The notes under the pieces were generated by a model. The model had not been told where the DNA came from. It made no database searches and saw only the letters and a program-made list of their open reading frames with translations. A stretch of 31,216 bases of DNA, taken from CAYFLR01 sp964343805. GTDB lineage: Bacteria > Bdellovibrionota_B > Oligoflexia > CAYFLR01. How positions within the stretch are numbered: the first letter of the stretch is position 1; every line of letters starts with the position of its first letter. Shown here one piece after another: positions 1-7,526 of this stretch. The DNA lies in assembly GCA_964343805.1 (NCBI GenBank), contig CAYFLR010000070.1, forward strand, positions 1 through 31,216, read 5' to 3'. Both the position numbers and the translations under genes were made by a program.

Positions 1-2
1 TA

Positions 3-299
3 GAAGCTCTCAGTATCAAGTCCAAAGCATCCGTTTCCCTCTACAAATTGTCCACCTCTGCCCTCCACACCTGCCTTTTAAAGGAGGCAGGCATCAAAGA
101 CAACCAAGCCATTATCTCATCAATGATGGCACAAACTGGCTTTAGAAATCATATTGGATATAGAAAAACAGGTTTTTATAAATCACCCAGTAATAAGAGC
201 TTCACTCACTTTCTCAAACAAATTAAAACCACAAAAGATAAAAGTGCCCTCACTACAGCATTTCTCGGTGGGCGAATTGGTCTTTCTGTCTGCCCTTAA
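3..299 (+). CDS. 3' end of an unrecognised gene (5' truncated by the window edge)
   Basis: The frame is open from the window edge to a TAA at 297-299, giving about 98 residues. The only internal start-like codons are a TTG at 48 and ATGs near 123-126, none with a clear Shine-Dalgarno, so this is most simply the C-terminus of a longer protein. The stretch is polar and basic, with SALHTCLLKEAGIKD early and a terminal GGRIGLSVCP; I recognise no family. It converges on the next gene with only 3 bp between the two stops, a tight packing that supports it being real coding sequence. It could still be a chance open frame. Confidence is low because nothing upstream is visible. Confidence 0.4.
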   Translation, partial: EALSIKSKASVSLYKLSTSALHTCLLKEAGIKDNQAIISSMMAQTGFRNHIGYRKTGFYKSPSNKSFTHFLKQIKTTKDKSALTTAFLGGRIGLSVCP

Positions 300-302
300 T
301 AC

Positions 303-851
303 TCATGATTTTGGCATAACACAAAAACCCTGGGGCTGAATATCTAAAGCATTGTTAAATTTAGTTGATAAATTTTGAAAGGCAATAAGGCCGGTAAGCT
401 CTACTATAGTATCTTCATCATAGAAATTTAATAGGCGTTGACGTAAATCCTGATCAACCTCTTTATCTGTATAGGTTATAGCTTCAGCATATTCGAAAGC
501 AATTTTCTCTTGTTCTGTAAACAGATCAGAATCCTTATAATTTTTTAAAGCATTTACTTTATCCATAGCCCCTCCTCTTTCCAGAACAATCGAGGAGTTA
601 AGATCCACACAAAAAGAACAGTGATTTATCTGAGAGACAAAAACGGTGATCAGCGATCTTAGCACTGGACTAATCGGATTTGACTTCCTATCAATTCCTC
701 CATATATGGTAGCTATTCCTAAAAAAAGCCGAGGAGAACGAGCCCAAACCTTTGCTGATTCAAGCACTTTACCGTATTTTTTTTTTTGAGCATTAAACAT
801 CCACCTTATATACCAAGGGTATTCATGATCTGGTTTTCCAATAATAGCCAT
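303..851 (-). CDS. Carboxymuconolactone decarboxylase / AhpD-like family protein
   Basis: 182 residues from an ATG preceded by AGGAAAG about 5 bases upstream. The central segment INHCSFCVDLNSS carries the CxxC pair typical of the AhpD/CMD alpha-helical fold, followed by a helical stretch with TEQEKIAFEYAEAIT that matches the second half of the family domain. AhpD-type members use the two cysteines as a peroxidase-linked disulfide centre; many others have no proven substrate. The family usually has a His four residues after the second Cys (CxxCxxxH); here that place is Asn, so proton relay may differ or activity may be altered. It stands alone on the minus strand with no peroxiredoxin next to it. 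The family call is firm; the specific reaction is unknown. Confidence 0.8.
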   Translation of the reverse strand: MAIIGKPDHEYPWYIRWMFNAQKKKYGKVLESAKVWARSPRLFLGIATIYGGIDRKSNPISPVLRSLITVFVSQINHCSFCVDLNSSIVLERGGAMDKVNALKNYKDSDLFTEQEKIAFEYAEAITYTDKEVDQDLRQRLLNFYDEDTIVELTGLIAFQNLSTKFNNALDIQPQGFCVMPKS

Positions 852-965
852 GTGTCTTTCCTATTGCTGTGGGTGTAGGTCAATAAACTTCGTGATTTTT
901 TTCACCATATACTTTAAAATTAAAAAAAGTAAATTAAGGTAAAATTATACCTCAATGGAGAAGAT

Positions 966-1796
966 ATGCCACTAAAAACTCCCAATGGATACCTAGACAA
1001 AGATGTCACCAAAGGCATGTTCTATTACCTACTAGAGAAAAACTCTCACACACTTTTATATAGGGTAACCAGTGAAGATCAGTTTAAAGATTTTTTAAAT
1101 AGCAAAGAATGTATTGAAATTTTAAACGCGCCTGAAAAGAATGTGCAGGCTAAAACAAGCTTCAATCCTGATACTAAAACATTCTCTATCAGTCGAACAT
1201 CTGATTTTTCATTTAATCTCCTGGATGAAGAGACCCCATTAGAAATTAAATTTCCCTTAAAGGGTGAGAACATCTTTAGTAGGGCAACCATCGTCTCCAA
1301 AGAACGTAATGAGGTCATTGTCAAACCAGCTGAAATAAGAATTGGACAGCGAGTTCCCTATCTACTTCCCATAACTCCTTTTATTGTTCCCAACGATTTG
1401 ATTGACCATGTTCGCACCAAGAAATACCGTATTATTCGTCGACTTTATAAAAAACAGGCCTCTCTCTGTCCTAAGGAAGAGACCTGTCATGAGTTTTTTC
1501 TAGAAAAAGAAACTGAAATTGAACCGCTCGTTAAACTGATAGGATCTACTGAAAAGTTTAATGCCACTATTGAGAATATCGCTCCGGGAGGAGTGAAGAT
1601 CATGATAAAGAATGAGTTGGTTTCTAAGGTTTATCTATCTCGATTACTTTACATTCCTATTACTTATAGGGTTGTGCAGGCCAGTCGCCAACTCCATCTT
1701 TTTTGTGTTATTCGCAGGGTAAGCCAACTCAATGAAACTAACTCTTTTTTGCACTGCAGTTTCTTAGATAAAATGCCTAAAAATATTTTTCAATGA
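966..1796 (+). CDS. PilZ-like domain protein (putative c-di-GMP-binding)
   Basis: 276 residues, ATG preceded by TGGAGAAG. No signal peptide or membrane span, so probably cytoplasmic. The N-terminal ~135 residues are not recognised; from about residue 148 a basic segment RTKKYRIIRRLYKK resembles the RxxxR loop of PilZ domains, and near residue 205 NATIENIAPGGVKIMI resembles the (D/N)xSxxG beta-strand motif, with Ala in place of Ser. Together these suggest a YcgR-like arrangement with a divergent N-terminal domain and a C-terminal PilZ domain. C-di-GMP binding is family knowledge, not shown here, and the motif is imperfect. The 3' end overlaps the converging miaA by 20 bp. A short AGGTA...TACCT inverted repeat lies at 937-952, just upstream. 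Confidence 0.5.
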   Translation: MPLKTPNGYLDKDVTKGMFYYLLEKNSHTLLYRVTSEDQFKDFLNSKECIEILNAPEKNVQAKTSFNPDTKTFSISRTSDFSFNLLDEETPLEIKFPLKGENIFSRATIVSKERNEVIVKPAEIRIGQRVPYLLPITPFIVPNDLIDHVRTKKYRIIRRLYKKQASLCPKEETCHEFFLEKETEIEPLVKLIGSTEKFNATIENIAPGGVKIMIKNELVSKVYLSRLLYIPITYRVVQASRQLHLFCVIRRVSQLNETNSFLHCSFLDKMPKNIFQ

Positions 1797-2694
1797 GACT
1801 TGGAATTTCCGTTTTGTAAGATCCTTGTGACGGCGGAATAAAGATGGCATCTTTAATTTTTTTATTCCAAATATATTGTCTTTTGGCATAACGTTTTGAA
1901 TCACGTTTAATCAGCTGAACACATTCAGCTAAGGACTTACCCTCTTCAAAATAGGGCTGAAACTGTTTATAACCAATTGTTTGCAAGCCTGGATCATCAA
2001 AAGAATAACCTTGTTCTAATAGGGATTTGACCTCTTCCAGCAGCCCCATTTTCATCATCAAATCCACCCGTTTCTCTATTTTCACATAGAGGGGAGAGCG
2101 CTCTGGGTTAATTACAAAATACTTGGCTTTATAACGCGCTTCTTTGAATTGATGCTCCGCCACATGTTCAGACTTTGTCTTGCCGGTTTGATAATAAATT
2201 TCCAAAGCGCGGATGGTTCTCAGAGAATCATTAGGATGAATCTGCTTTGCACTAGGAGCATCGATAGTTTGTAACAAAGCATGCAGGTCCTCTCCTTTTT
2301 CAAATCGACCTTGCAATTCCTCTCTGATTTTTTTATCTCCTGCAGGTGTATCTGTAAGCCCCCAAATCAAGGCTTTTAGATATAATCCTGTCCCTCCCAC
2401 TATCACCACATTTTTATCTTTGCTCCATAGCTCTGCAATGATTTCGTCGGCGAACCTACAAAACATAGCGGCATTGATGGACTCCTTAGGGTCGAGAAAA
2501 CCCATCAGGTGGTGAGGAATCCCTTGCATCTCTTCTGAGGAAGGCATAGCTGTGCCTATTTGCATATGTTTATAAACTTGCCTGGCATCAGCATTGATAA
2601 TTTCTGCATTTAAAGTTTTGGCCAGCTCCACTGCAAAATCAGTTTTACCCGAGGCTGTGGGCCCACCTATGAGAGTTAATGTTCTAGATTTCAT
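1777..2694 (-). CDS. miaA: tRNA dimethylallyltransferase MiaA
   Basis: 305 residues, close to the usual bacterial length. It transfers a dimethylallyl group to N6 of A37 in tRNAs reading UNN codons. The P-loop GGPTASGKT is at residues 10-18, followed by NADARQVYKHMQIGTA, the substrate/catalytic region (the usual ADSxQxY has Ala for Ser). IHPNDSLRTIRALEIYYQTGK is the expected xDxxRxxRALE segment, GLQTIGYKQF is the family Gly-rich motif, and KRYAKRQYIWNK matches the conserved RRxAKRQ(x)WF region. Its start overlaps the mutL stop by 4 bp (ATGA), so it is translationally coupled as the second gene of a mutL-miaA pair, an arrangement common in bacteria. Confidence 0.97.
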   Translation of the reverse strand: MKSRTLTLIGGPTASGKTDFAVELAKTLNAEIINADARQVYKHMQIGTAMPSSEEMQGIPHHLMGFLDPKESINAAMFCRFADEIIAELWSKDKNVVIVGGTGLYLKALIWGLTDTPAGDKKIREELQGRFEKGEDLHALLQTIDAPSAKQIHPNDSLRTIRALEIYYQTGKTKSEHVAEHQFKEARYKAKYFVINPERSPLYVKIEKRVDLMMKMGLLEEVKSLLEQGYSFDDPGLQTIGYKQFQPYFEEGKSLAECVQLIKRDSKRYAKRQYIWNKKIKDAIFIPPSQGSYKTEIPSLIEKYF

Positions 2695-4532
2695 ATTCGA
2701 TCAAACATCTTTTTCACATCATTGAGTGAAAAAACTTTCACCACATTTCTTCCATGGGGACAGGTAGCATAATAGTTGGAATGTTGAGCCTCTCCTAACA
2801 GGGCTTCAATTTGAGCGTGAGTCAAACCCTCGCCACCTCGAACCGAGCTGTGGCAAGATACGGTAGCAATAATATGAGAAATCTGTTCTTCAATTTCTGA
2901 AATGACTTCTAATTCACTAATTTGCCCCAAAATCTCTTCTATCAATTCTCGAGCTCTCCCGTTAGTCAACACCTGGGGAATAGCCTTTATAGCAAAGCTA
3001 TTACCTCCAAATGGCTCTACTTCAAATCCTAAGTTATTGATTTTTTCTATCCAAGCCTCTAGCACCAGCTTTTCATCAGCGGTAAAATCCATTACTTCGG
3101 GAAACATAAGAGACTGTCTTTCTATCTGACCAGCACGATATTGCTCCATTAGCTTTTCATATCTCAATCTTTCATGAAGAGCATGTTGATCTATAACTAA
3201 GAGTCGCCCCTCTTGTTCAAGCAAAAGATAACACTCAGCAAACTGACCTATGATTTTAAAATGAACCTTGGACTCTTCTTGAAATAGACCCTCGCTGGGA
3301 GCCGATTCATCTGGGGTTTTATAGGGAGAAGGCATTGGCTGTGCCGCTCTATTATTTGCTGAAGTGCTCACTGGATTAAATTCTCTTCGAGTGGGAGAAG
3401 AGGGAAGCTGAAAGCTAAAACCCGAATTTGAATCCTCTTTAGCAGGCCGGTGATTGATGGGTTTCCCTGAACTGACTCCATAGGAAATGCCACTTGGTTC
3501 AGTTTTTAATTGAATAGAATTATCTATCTCGATGGAACGGGCCGCCACCTCTCTTAATTTGGTTCTTACTAAATCAAATATGCAGGAATAGATTGCCTCT
3601 TTTTGGGAAAATCTTACCTCTCTTTTAGCGGGGTGAACATTTACGTCCACCAGATCTGGTTTCACCTGGATAAATAGAATAAAAAAGGGATATTGCCCTT
3701 TGGGTACATAGGTTTGATAGGCTGAATTCACTGAGTGAGCTAAAGAGATATCCTTTACAGAGCGACCATTTACATAGAGATACTGCCACTTCATATTGGC
3801 TCTAGTAAGCTCTGGCGAGCCTATATAACCTGAAATATCTAGATCTTCATCGTGGAATGAAATGGGGGTCATTTGTTCAGCTTTTTTAAAACCAAACACC
3901 TGTTGGAGCCGCTGACCAATATCCTTGACCGAGGGAAAATTATGAATCAATTTCTGATTATGTTTCAAATGAAAATGGATAGCAGGGTAGCAAAGAGCCA
4001 TTCGAGTAATATACTCTAAAATATGAGAGAATTCGGTGTTGGTACTCTTAAGGAATTTCTTTCGAGCAGGGATATTATAAAAGAGATCATCCACTACAAT
4101 GGTGGTTCCCTTAGGCAGATTAACCTCACTTATCTGATGATTTTCATTCCCATGAGCTATGATTTCAGTCCCTAAGGAATCTTCCTCCCGTCGGGTTTTC
4201 ATAACAAATTTAGAAATACTAGCAATGGAAGGAATTGCTTCTCCTCGAAAACCAAGGGTTTCTATTGAGAATAGATCATCTGCATCGATTAATTTACTGG
4301 TAGCATGATTGGTCAAAGAAATTTTAGCATCTTCCGGGCCCATCCCTAACCCATCATCCGTGATACTTATCCGCTCTTTGCCTCCATCTTCAATTTCTAT
4401 TGTTATTTTAGAGGCATACGCATCTATTGAATTCTCTACAAGCTCTTTTACCACCGAGTAAGGTCGTTCGACCACTTCACCCGCTGCAATTTTATTGACT
4501 AAATTTTCTGGTAGCACCTGAATAATGCTCAT
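2691..4532 (-). CDS. mutL: DNA mismatch repair protein MutL (endonuclease-type)
   Basis: 613 residues from the ATG at 4532, which has GGAG 7 bases upstream and begins the conserved MSIIQVLPENLVNKIAAGE; an upstream in-frame TTG at 4547 has no such support. The GHKL ATPase is clear: ELVENSIDA, DDGLGM and GFRGEAI. After a Ser/Pro/Asn-rich linker (about residues 350-415), the C-terminal dimerisation domain contains DQHALHERLRYE, an exact DQHA(x)2E(x)4E match to the nicking-endonuclease site of MutL-alpha-type proteins that E. coli MutL lacks, plus the supporting SCHSS and CPHGRN motifs (the last usually ends in Pro). This MutL should therefore nick DNA itself, suggesting a MutH-independent repair route. 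First gene of the mutL-miaA pair. Confidence 0.97.
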   Translation of the reverse strand: MSIIQVLPENLVNKIAAGEVVERPYSVVKELVENSIDAYASKITIEIEDGGKERISITDDGLGMGPEDAKISLTNHATSKLIDADDLFSIETLGFRGEAIPSIASISKFVMKTRREEDSLGTEIIAHGNENHQISEVNLPKGTTIVVDDLFYNIPARKKFLKSTNTEFSHILEYITRMALCYPAIHFHLKHNQKLIHNFPSVKDIGQRLQQVFGFKKAEQMTPISFHDEDLDISGYIGSPELTRANMKWQYLYVNGRSVKDISLAHSVNSAYQTYVPKGQYPFFILFIQVKPDLVDVNVHPAKREVRFSQKEAIYSCIFDLVRTKLREVAARSIEIDNSIQLKTEPSGISYGVSSGKPINHRPAKEDSNSGFSFQLPSSPTRREFNPVSTSANNRAAQPMPSPYKTPDESAPSEGLFQEESKVHFKIIGQFAECYLLLEQEGRLLVIDQHALHERLRYEKLMEQYRAGQIERQSLMFPEVMDFTADEKLVLEAWIEKINNLGFEVEPFGGNSFAIKAIPQVLTNGRARELIEEILGQISELEVISEIEEQISHIIATVSCHSSVRGGEGLTHAQIEALLGEAQHSNYYATCPHGRNVVKVFSLNDVKKMFDRI

Positions 4533-4628
4533 AATAGACTCCGCCAACTATGGATTGGTAAGTCTTCTAACACATCTCCCAGGATTTTTCATGATTTTTT
4601 GTAAATTATTTTGAATGAAGGATAGTTA

Positions 4629-6458
4629 CTAATCTAGACCATCAAAATTCACATCGCCAGACTCATATTTTTTCTGGAGTTGCTGCTTCATCCGATGTCT
4701 TTCTAAGTAACTATTTGAATAGCTAGACTGAGGTTCAGGCTTAACAGTGACAGCCTTTGCTTTATTTCTACGTTTCTTACGAGTTGAAACATCGTATAAT
4801 TTACGAGATCGCACTTTCCGTACTTTTGATTTTTTCGCAATACGTGGTGCTCTTCTTATCTTTTTCTTTATTTCAAAACGATAGCTTAAACCCAGGAATG
4901 CTCTCCATGAAGGAGTTCCATACCCTTGAGAAAGGCCAGCTCCAAGACCTGCTTGGGTTTTGATATTACGGTACTCATACCCAACCATACCATTCCATTC
5001 GAGAGGAATAGAAGCCTGAGATAACCTTGAAATATCAGCTATTTGCAGCTGGGAGTCAATCCCATTGAATAAACTTAATCCCGTCCTGGAAAACAGATAG
5101 CTCATCCCTAAGCTAGTATGCATGTAATCCCTAAAGGCCATTCCATAAACATACTCTGTTCCCATATAGCGATAACCCAGATTGTAATCAATTTGAAATC
5201 GCTTATACTTTCTAGTTAATGCGGTCTTCAATCCCATCTGCAGTCGCTTAGATGAGAAGTAGTTGAAGTCAGCAGGTCGATTATAGGAAATTTCTGGGGT
5301 AAGACTCATAGAGTATCCACCCTTATGAACTATCAGAAACTTACTTTCAAGGGTGACATCAGATAACCCAAACTTCTCGCGGTAGTTTTTGTCCTCTAAT
5401 AATCGATATTTTTGATAAGCCTGGGGAACTGTCACACCCAGTTGGATGTACTTAGATATTCCGGCATTAAAGGTCACATTATTTCTCACACTCTGCTCAA
5501 TGAGGGGGATTATTTGCTTATTGACCGTTTCTGCATAAAGAAGATCCGCAGAATAGTCCGCTTGAGTTGATATAAAGAAGGCTCCTTTCTTTAATAGGAG
5601 AGCGGACTCAACAAATCCACGACTCTCATAGCTATTTACATATTTCTTTGTAAAATCATAACTATATGCATCTGGGCCGTAACCACCACTGATTCCCAAA
5701 AGGATACCAGCTAAACAAATCACCTTCAAAATTCTACCGAAACGAAGTATACCGACCAAAATGAGGGGCAATATTAATAAGAGTGATAAAGCAGAGCCAA
5801 CCCAAGATCCATGATGCGACTTAATAACTCCACAGCCTCCACCTCTCAGTCTTTCAACAACGAGAGTATTGGCAATATCTACCTCTTTCAAAGGAGCCTT
5901 TGGTTTTTTAGCTGACACAAGGTCTCTTTCATTACTATTATCAAGAATTTCTTCTGATACTGTTTCCATTGGCGCCTCTGCTTTTTCCACAGGATTTTCA
6001 ACAATAGGTACCTCTTTCATGGGTATTTCTTCTTTTATTTCATCCACAATTAAAGGTTGGTCTTGAAGCACACCATCTTCACTTAACTCCGCATCAACTG
6101 CCTCTGCAGAAAGGTCGTTAGCACCTTCAGTTTCTTCTTCTGTGACAGGTTCATCTTCATTGTTCATTACATATTCAAAGAGACATTGACTGGCATCAAT
6201 ATCGTTTTCAACAATCTTTCCACAAAGTTCACTGATCGTCTCTAGTTGCTCTTCTGACCAGAGAGAAGGAGCGGTGTTTTCATTATTATTTTGATTATTA
6301 TTAGTGTTATTATTGGATTCTACCGGAACTGTTTCACTAGAGTTGGTATTACCGTTATTATTGGAATTATCATTCTCAAAGTCCCAAACATCAGCTTTGA
6401 TTTCAAAAATTGAGAAGACCAAAGTAAGTGTTAGAAGAAGAAATGGTAACCTTTTCAT
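4629..6458 (-). CDS. Secreted Asn-rich/acidic domain with internal Cys sorting-like tail fused to an outer-membrane beta-barrel
   Basis: 609 residues from the ATG at 6458 (GAGG 7-8 bases upstream); a longer frame to 6539 has no ribosome site. In order: signal peptide (1-22, cleavage near EIKA|DVW); Asn-rich stretch (about 28-60); acidic Glu/Pro region (about 95-190); RLRGGGCGVI with Cys near residue 209; hydrophobic segment SLLLILPLILVGIL ending in RFGR (about 224-242); a second hydrophobic segment LKVICLAGILLGISGG then GPDAYS, which looks like a signal peptide; alternating amphipathic strands (about 265-510) typical of an outer-membrane barrel; and a very basic tail (about 515-585, e.g. KKSKVRKVRSRK). 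The Gly-Cys/hydrophobic/basic block resembles a MYXO-CTERM-type sorting signal but is internal. No specific family recognised. It lies 189 bp downstream of the lipoprotein gene. Confidence 0.75.
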   Translation of the reverse strand: MKRLPFLLLTLTLVFSIFEIKADVWDFENDNSNNNGNTNSSETVPVESNNNTNNNQNNNENTAPSLWSEEQLETISELCGKIVENDIDASQCLFEYVMNNEDEPVTEEETEGANDLSAEAVDAELSEDGVLQDQPLIVDEIKEEIPMKEVPIVENPVEKAEAPMETVSEEILDNSNERDLVSAKKPKAPLKEVDIANTLVVERLRGGGCGVIKSHHGSWVGSALSLLLILPLILVGILRFGRILKVICLAGILLGISGGYGPDAYSYDFTKKYVNSYESRGFVESALLLKKGAFFISTQADYSADLLYAETVNKQIIPLIEQSVRNNVTFNAGISKYIQLGVTVPQAYQKYRLLEDKNYREKFGLSDVTLESKFLIVHKGGYSMSLTPEISYNRPADFNYFSSKRLQMGLKTALTRKYKRFQIDYNLGYRYMGTEYVYGMAFRDYMHTSLGMSYLFSRTGLSLFNGIDSQLQIADISRLSQASIPLEWNGMVGYEYRNIKTQAGLGAGLSQGYGTPSWRAFLGLSYRFEIKKKIRRAPRIAKKSKVRKVRSRKLYDVSTRKKRRNKAKAVTVKPEPQSSYSNSYLERHRMKQQLQKKYESGDVNFDGLD

Positions 6459-6647
6459 TTTATTCCTCGCCCATTTAGAGTTTGAAAGGACATAAACATC
6501 CCACCGGCACCCCAATGATGCAACCTTCGTTCCAACCAATCAAAATCAATCAGATCTATATAATTTCAATATGTTAAGGAAATTAAAATGAGAGGAAAAT
6601 AGGGGGATTTTGACTAAAGTTTAGGCATTTTTCAAAAAAGTGACTAA

Positions 6648-7526
6648 CTATTTTACAGCGATCCCCTGTCCAGATTTAAACAGGAGACGGACTTTAAATG
6701 ACAATGCGGAGGGGATCGTTTCATATTTAATAAAGGAAATCTGTTCCAATTTATTTATCTCTATTATAGGAAAAGCGGTATGGGCGTCATCACAGTATAT
6801 CCATGAAATCCCTTGAGAATTTGGATCAGGCTCGCCTCCCGGCAAAAGGTCTTCACAGGCAATAAATTTTGTACAATTCTTAAACACCTTCTCATCAACA
6901 GTAATGGAAGAGGCCTCCCAACGAGCCACCAGGTACTCATATCCAATTTCAGGGATCCCCTGCACCCAGCTGTCCATCAAATCCTCTGGCACATCATTTT
7001 CTTCGATTCTTTTTTTAATAGCTAGATAATTTTTTGAGGCCTTTGGAAGTTCCTCGAGTAAGAGCTCCATAATCCTCATCATATTTGCCTGCTGCACTTG
7101 AAAGTTGGAATCTGCTACCAATTGAAAAGAGCCGGGTGATCCAAAAGGGGCTGATTTATCTAGAAGCTTTACCTTTTTATCTATTATTTTATTCACATGA
7201 TCATAGAGCAAGTAGGCATCCCGTTCTGGTAGATTTTTTTCTTCCATTTCGAAGTTACTTAAGGAAGAAAAGTAAGACATTTGAACGCCTAGCCATAGAA
7301 AGCCAGGGTGTTCAGACTTTGATGCATTGAAAAACCTCAGCATAACACCCTTTTCTAAGTTCAATAATCCATTATCTCTAAATGGATAGGCAACATAACC
7401 AATCCAATCACCATCAGGTACCGAAGTTATATATTCTTTAGTGGACTCTTCAAAGCATCCAGACACACCAAGAGTCAACCCCCCGACAAGCCCGACCATC
7501 TTCACCCATCTTAACCATCTATTCAA
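6648..7526 (-). CDS. Putative lipoprotein coupled to the upstream metallopeptidase
   Basis: 292 residues starting at a TTG (7524-7526) with AAAAGGAGC six bases upstream, which decides this start; no better ATG lies nearby. MNRWLRWVKMVGLVGGL is a basic-then-hydrophobic signal sequence, and VSGC with Cys24 is a good lipobox, so the mature protein is probably an acylated lipoprotein. The rest is mixed alpha/beta, with no membrane span and a few cysteines near the C-terminus (NCTKFIACEDL, WIYCDD). I recognise no domain. The start overlaps the end of the upstream metallopeptidase gene, so the two are probably translated together and may act together at the envelope. A chaperone or inhibitor of the protease would be one possibility, not shown by sequence. 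Confidence 0.75.
   Translation of the reverse strand: MNRWLRWVKMVGLVGGLTLGVSGCFEESTKEYITSVPDGDWIGYVAYPFRDNGLLNLEKGVMLRFFNASKSEHPGFLWLGVQMSYFSSLSNFEMEEKNLPERDAYLLYDHVNKIIDKKVKLLDKSAPFGSPGSFQLVADSNFQVQQANMMRIMELLLEELPKASKNYLAIKKRIEENDVPEDLMDSWVQGIPEIGYEYLVARWEASSITVDEKVFKNCTKFIACEDLLPGGEPDPNSQGISWIYCDDAHTAFPIIEINKLEQISFIKYETIPSALSFKVRLLFKSGQGIAVK

Noticed and set aside
6459..6539. A 27-codon upstream extension of the barrel protein
   Set aside because: It would place residues before a good signal peptide, and the ATG at 6458 has the ribosome site.
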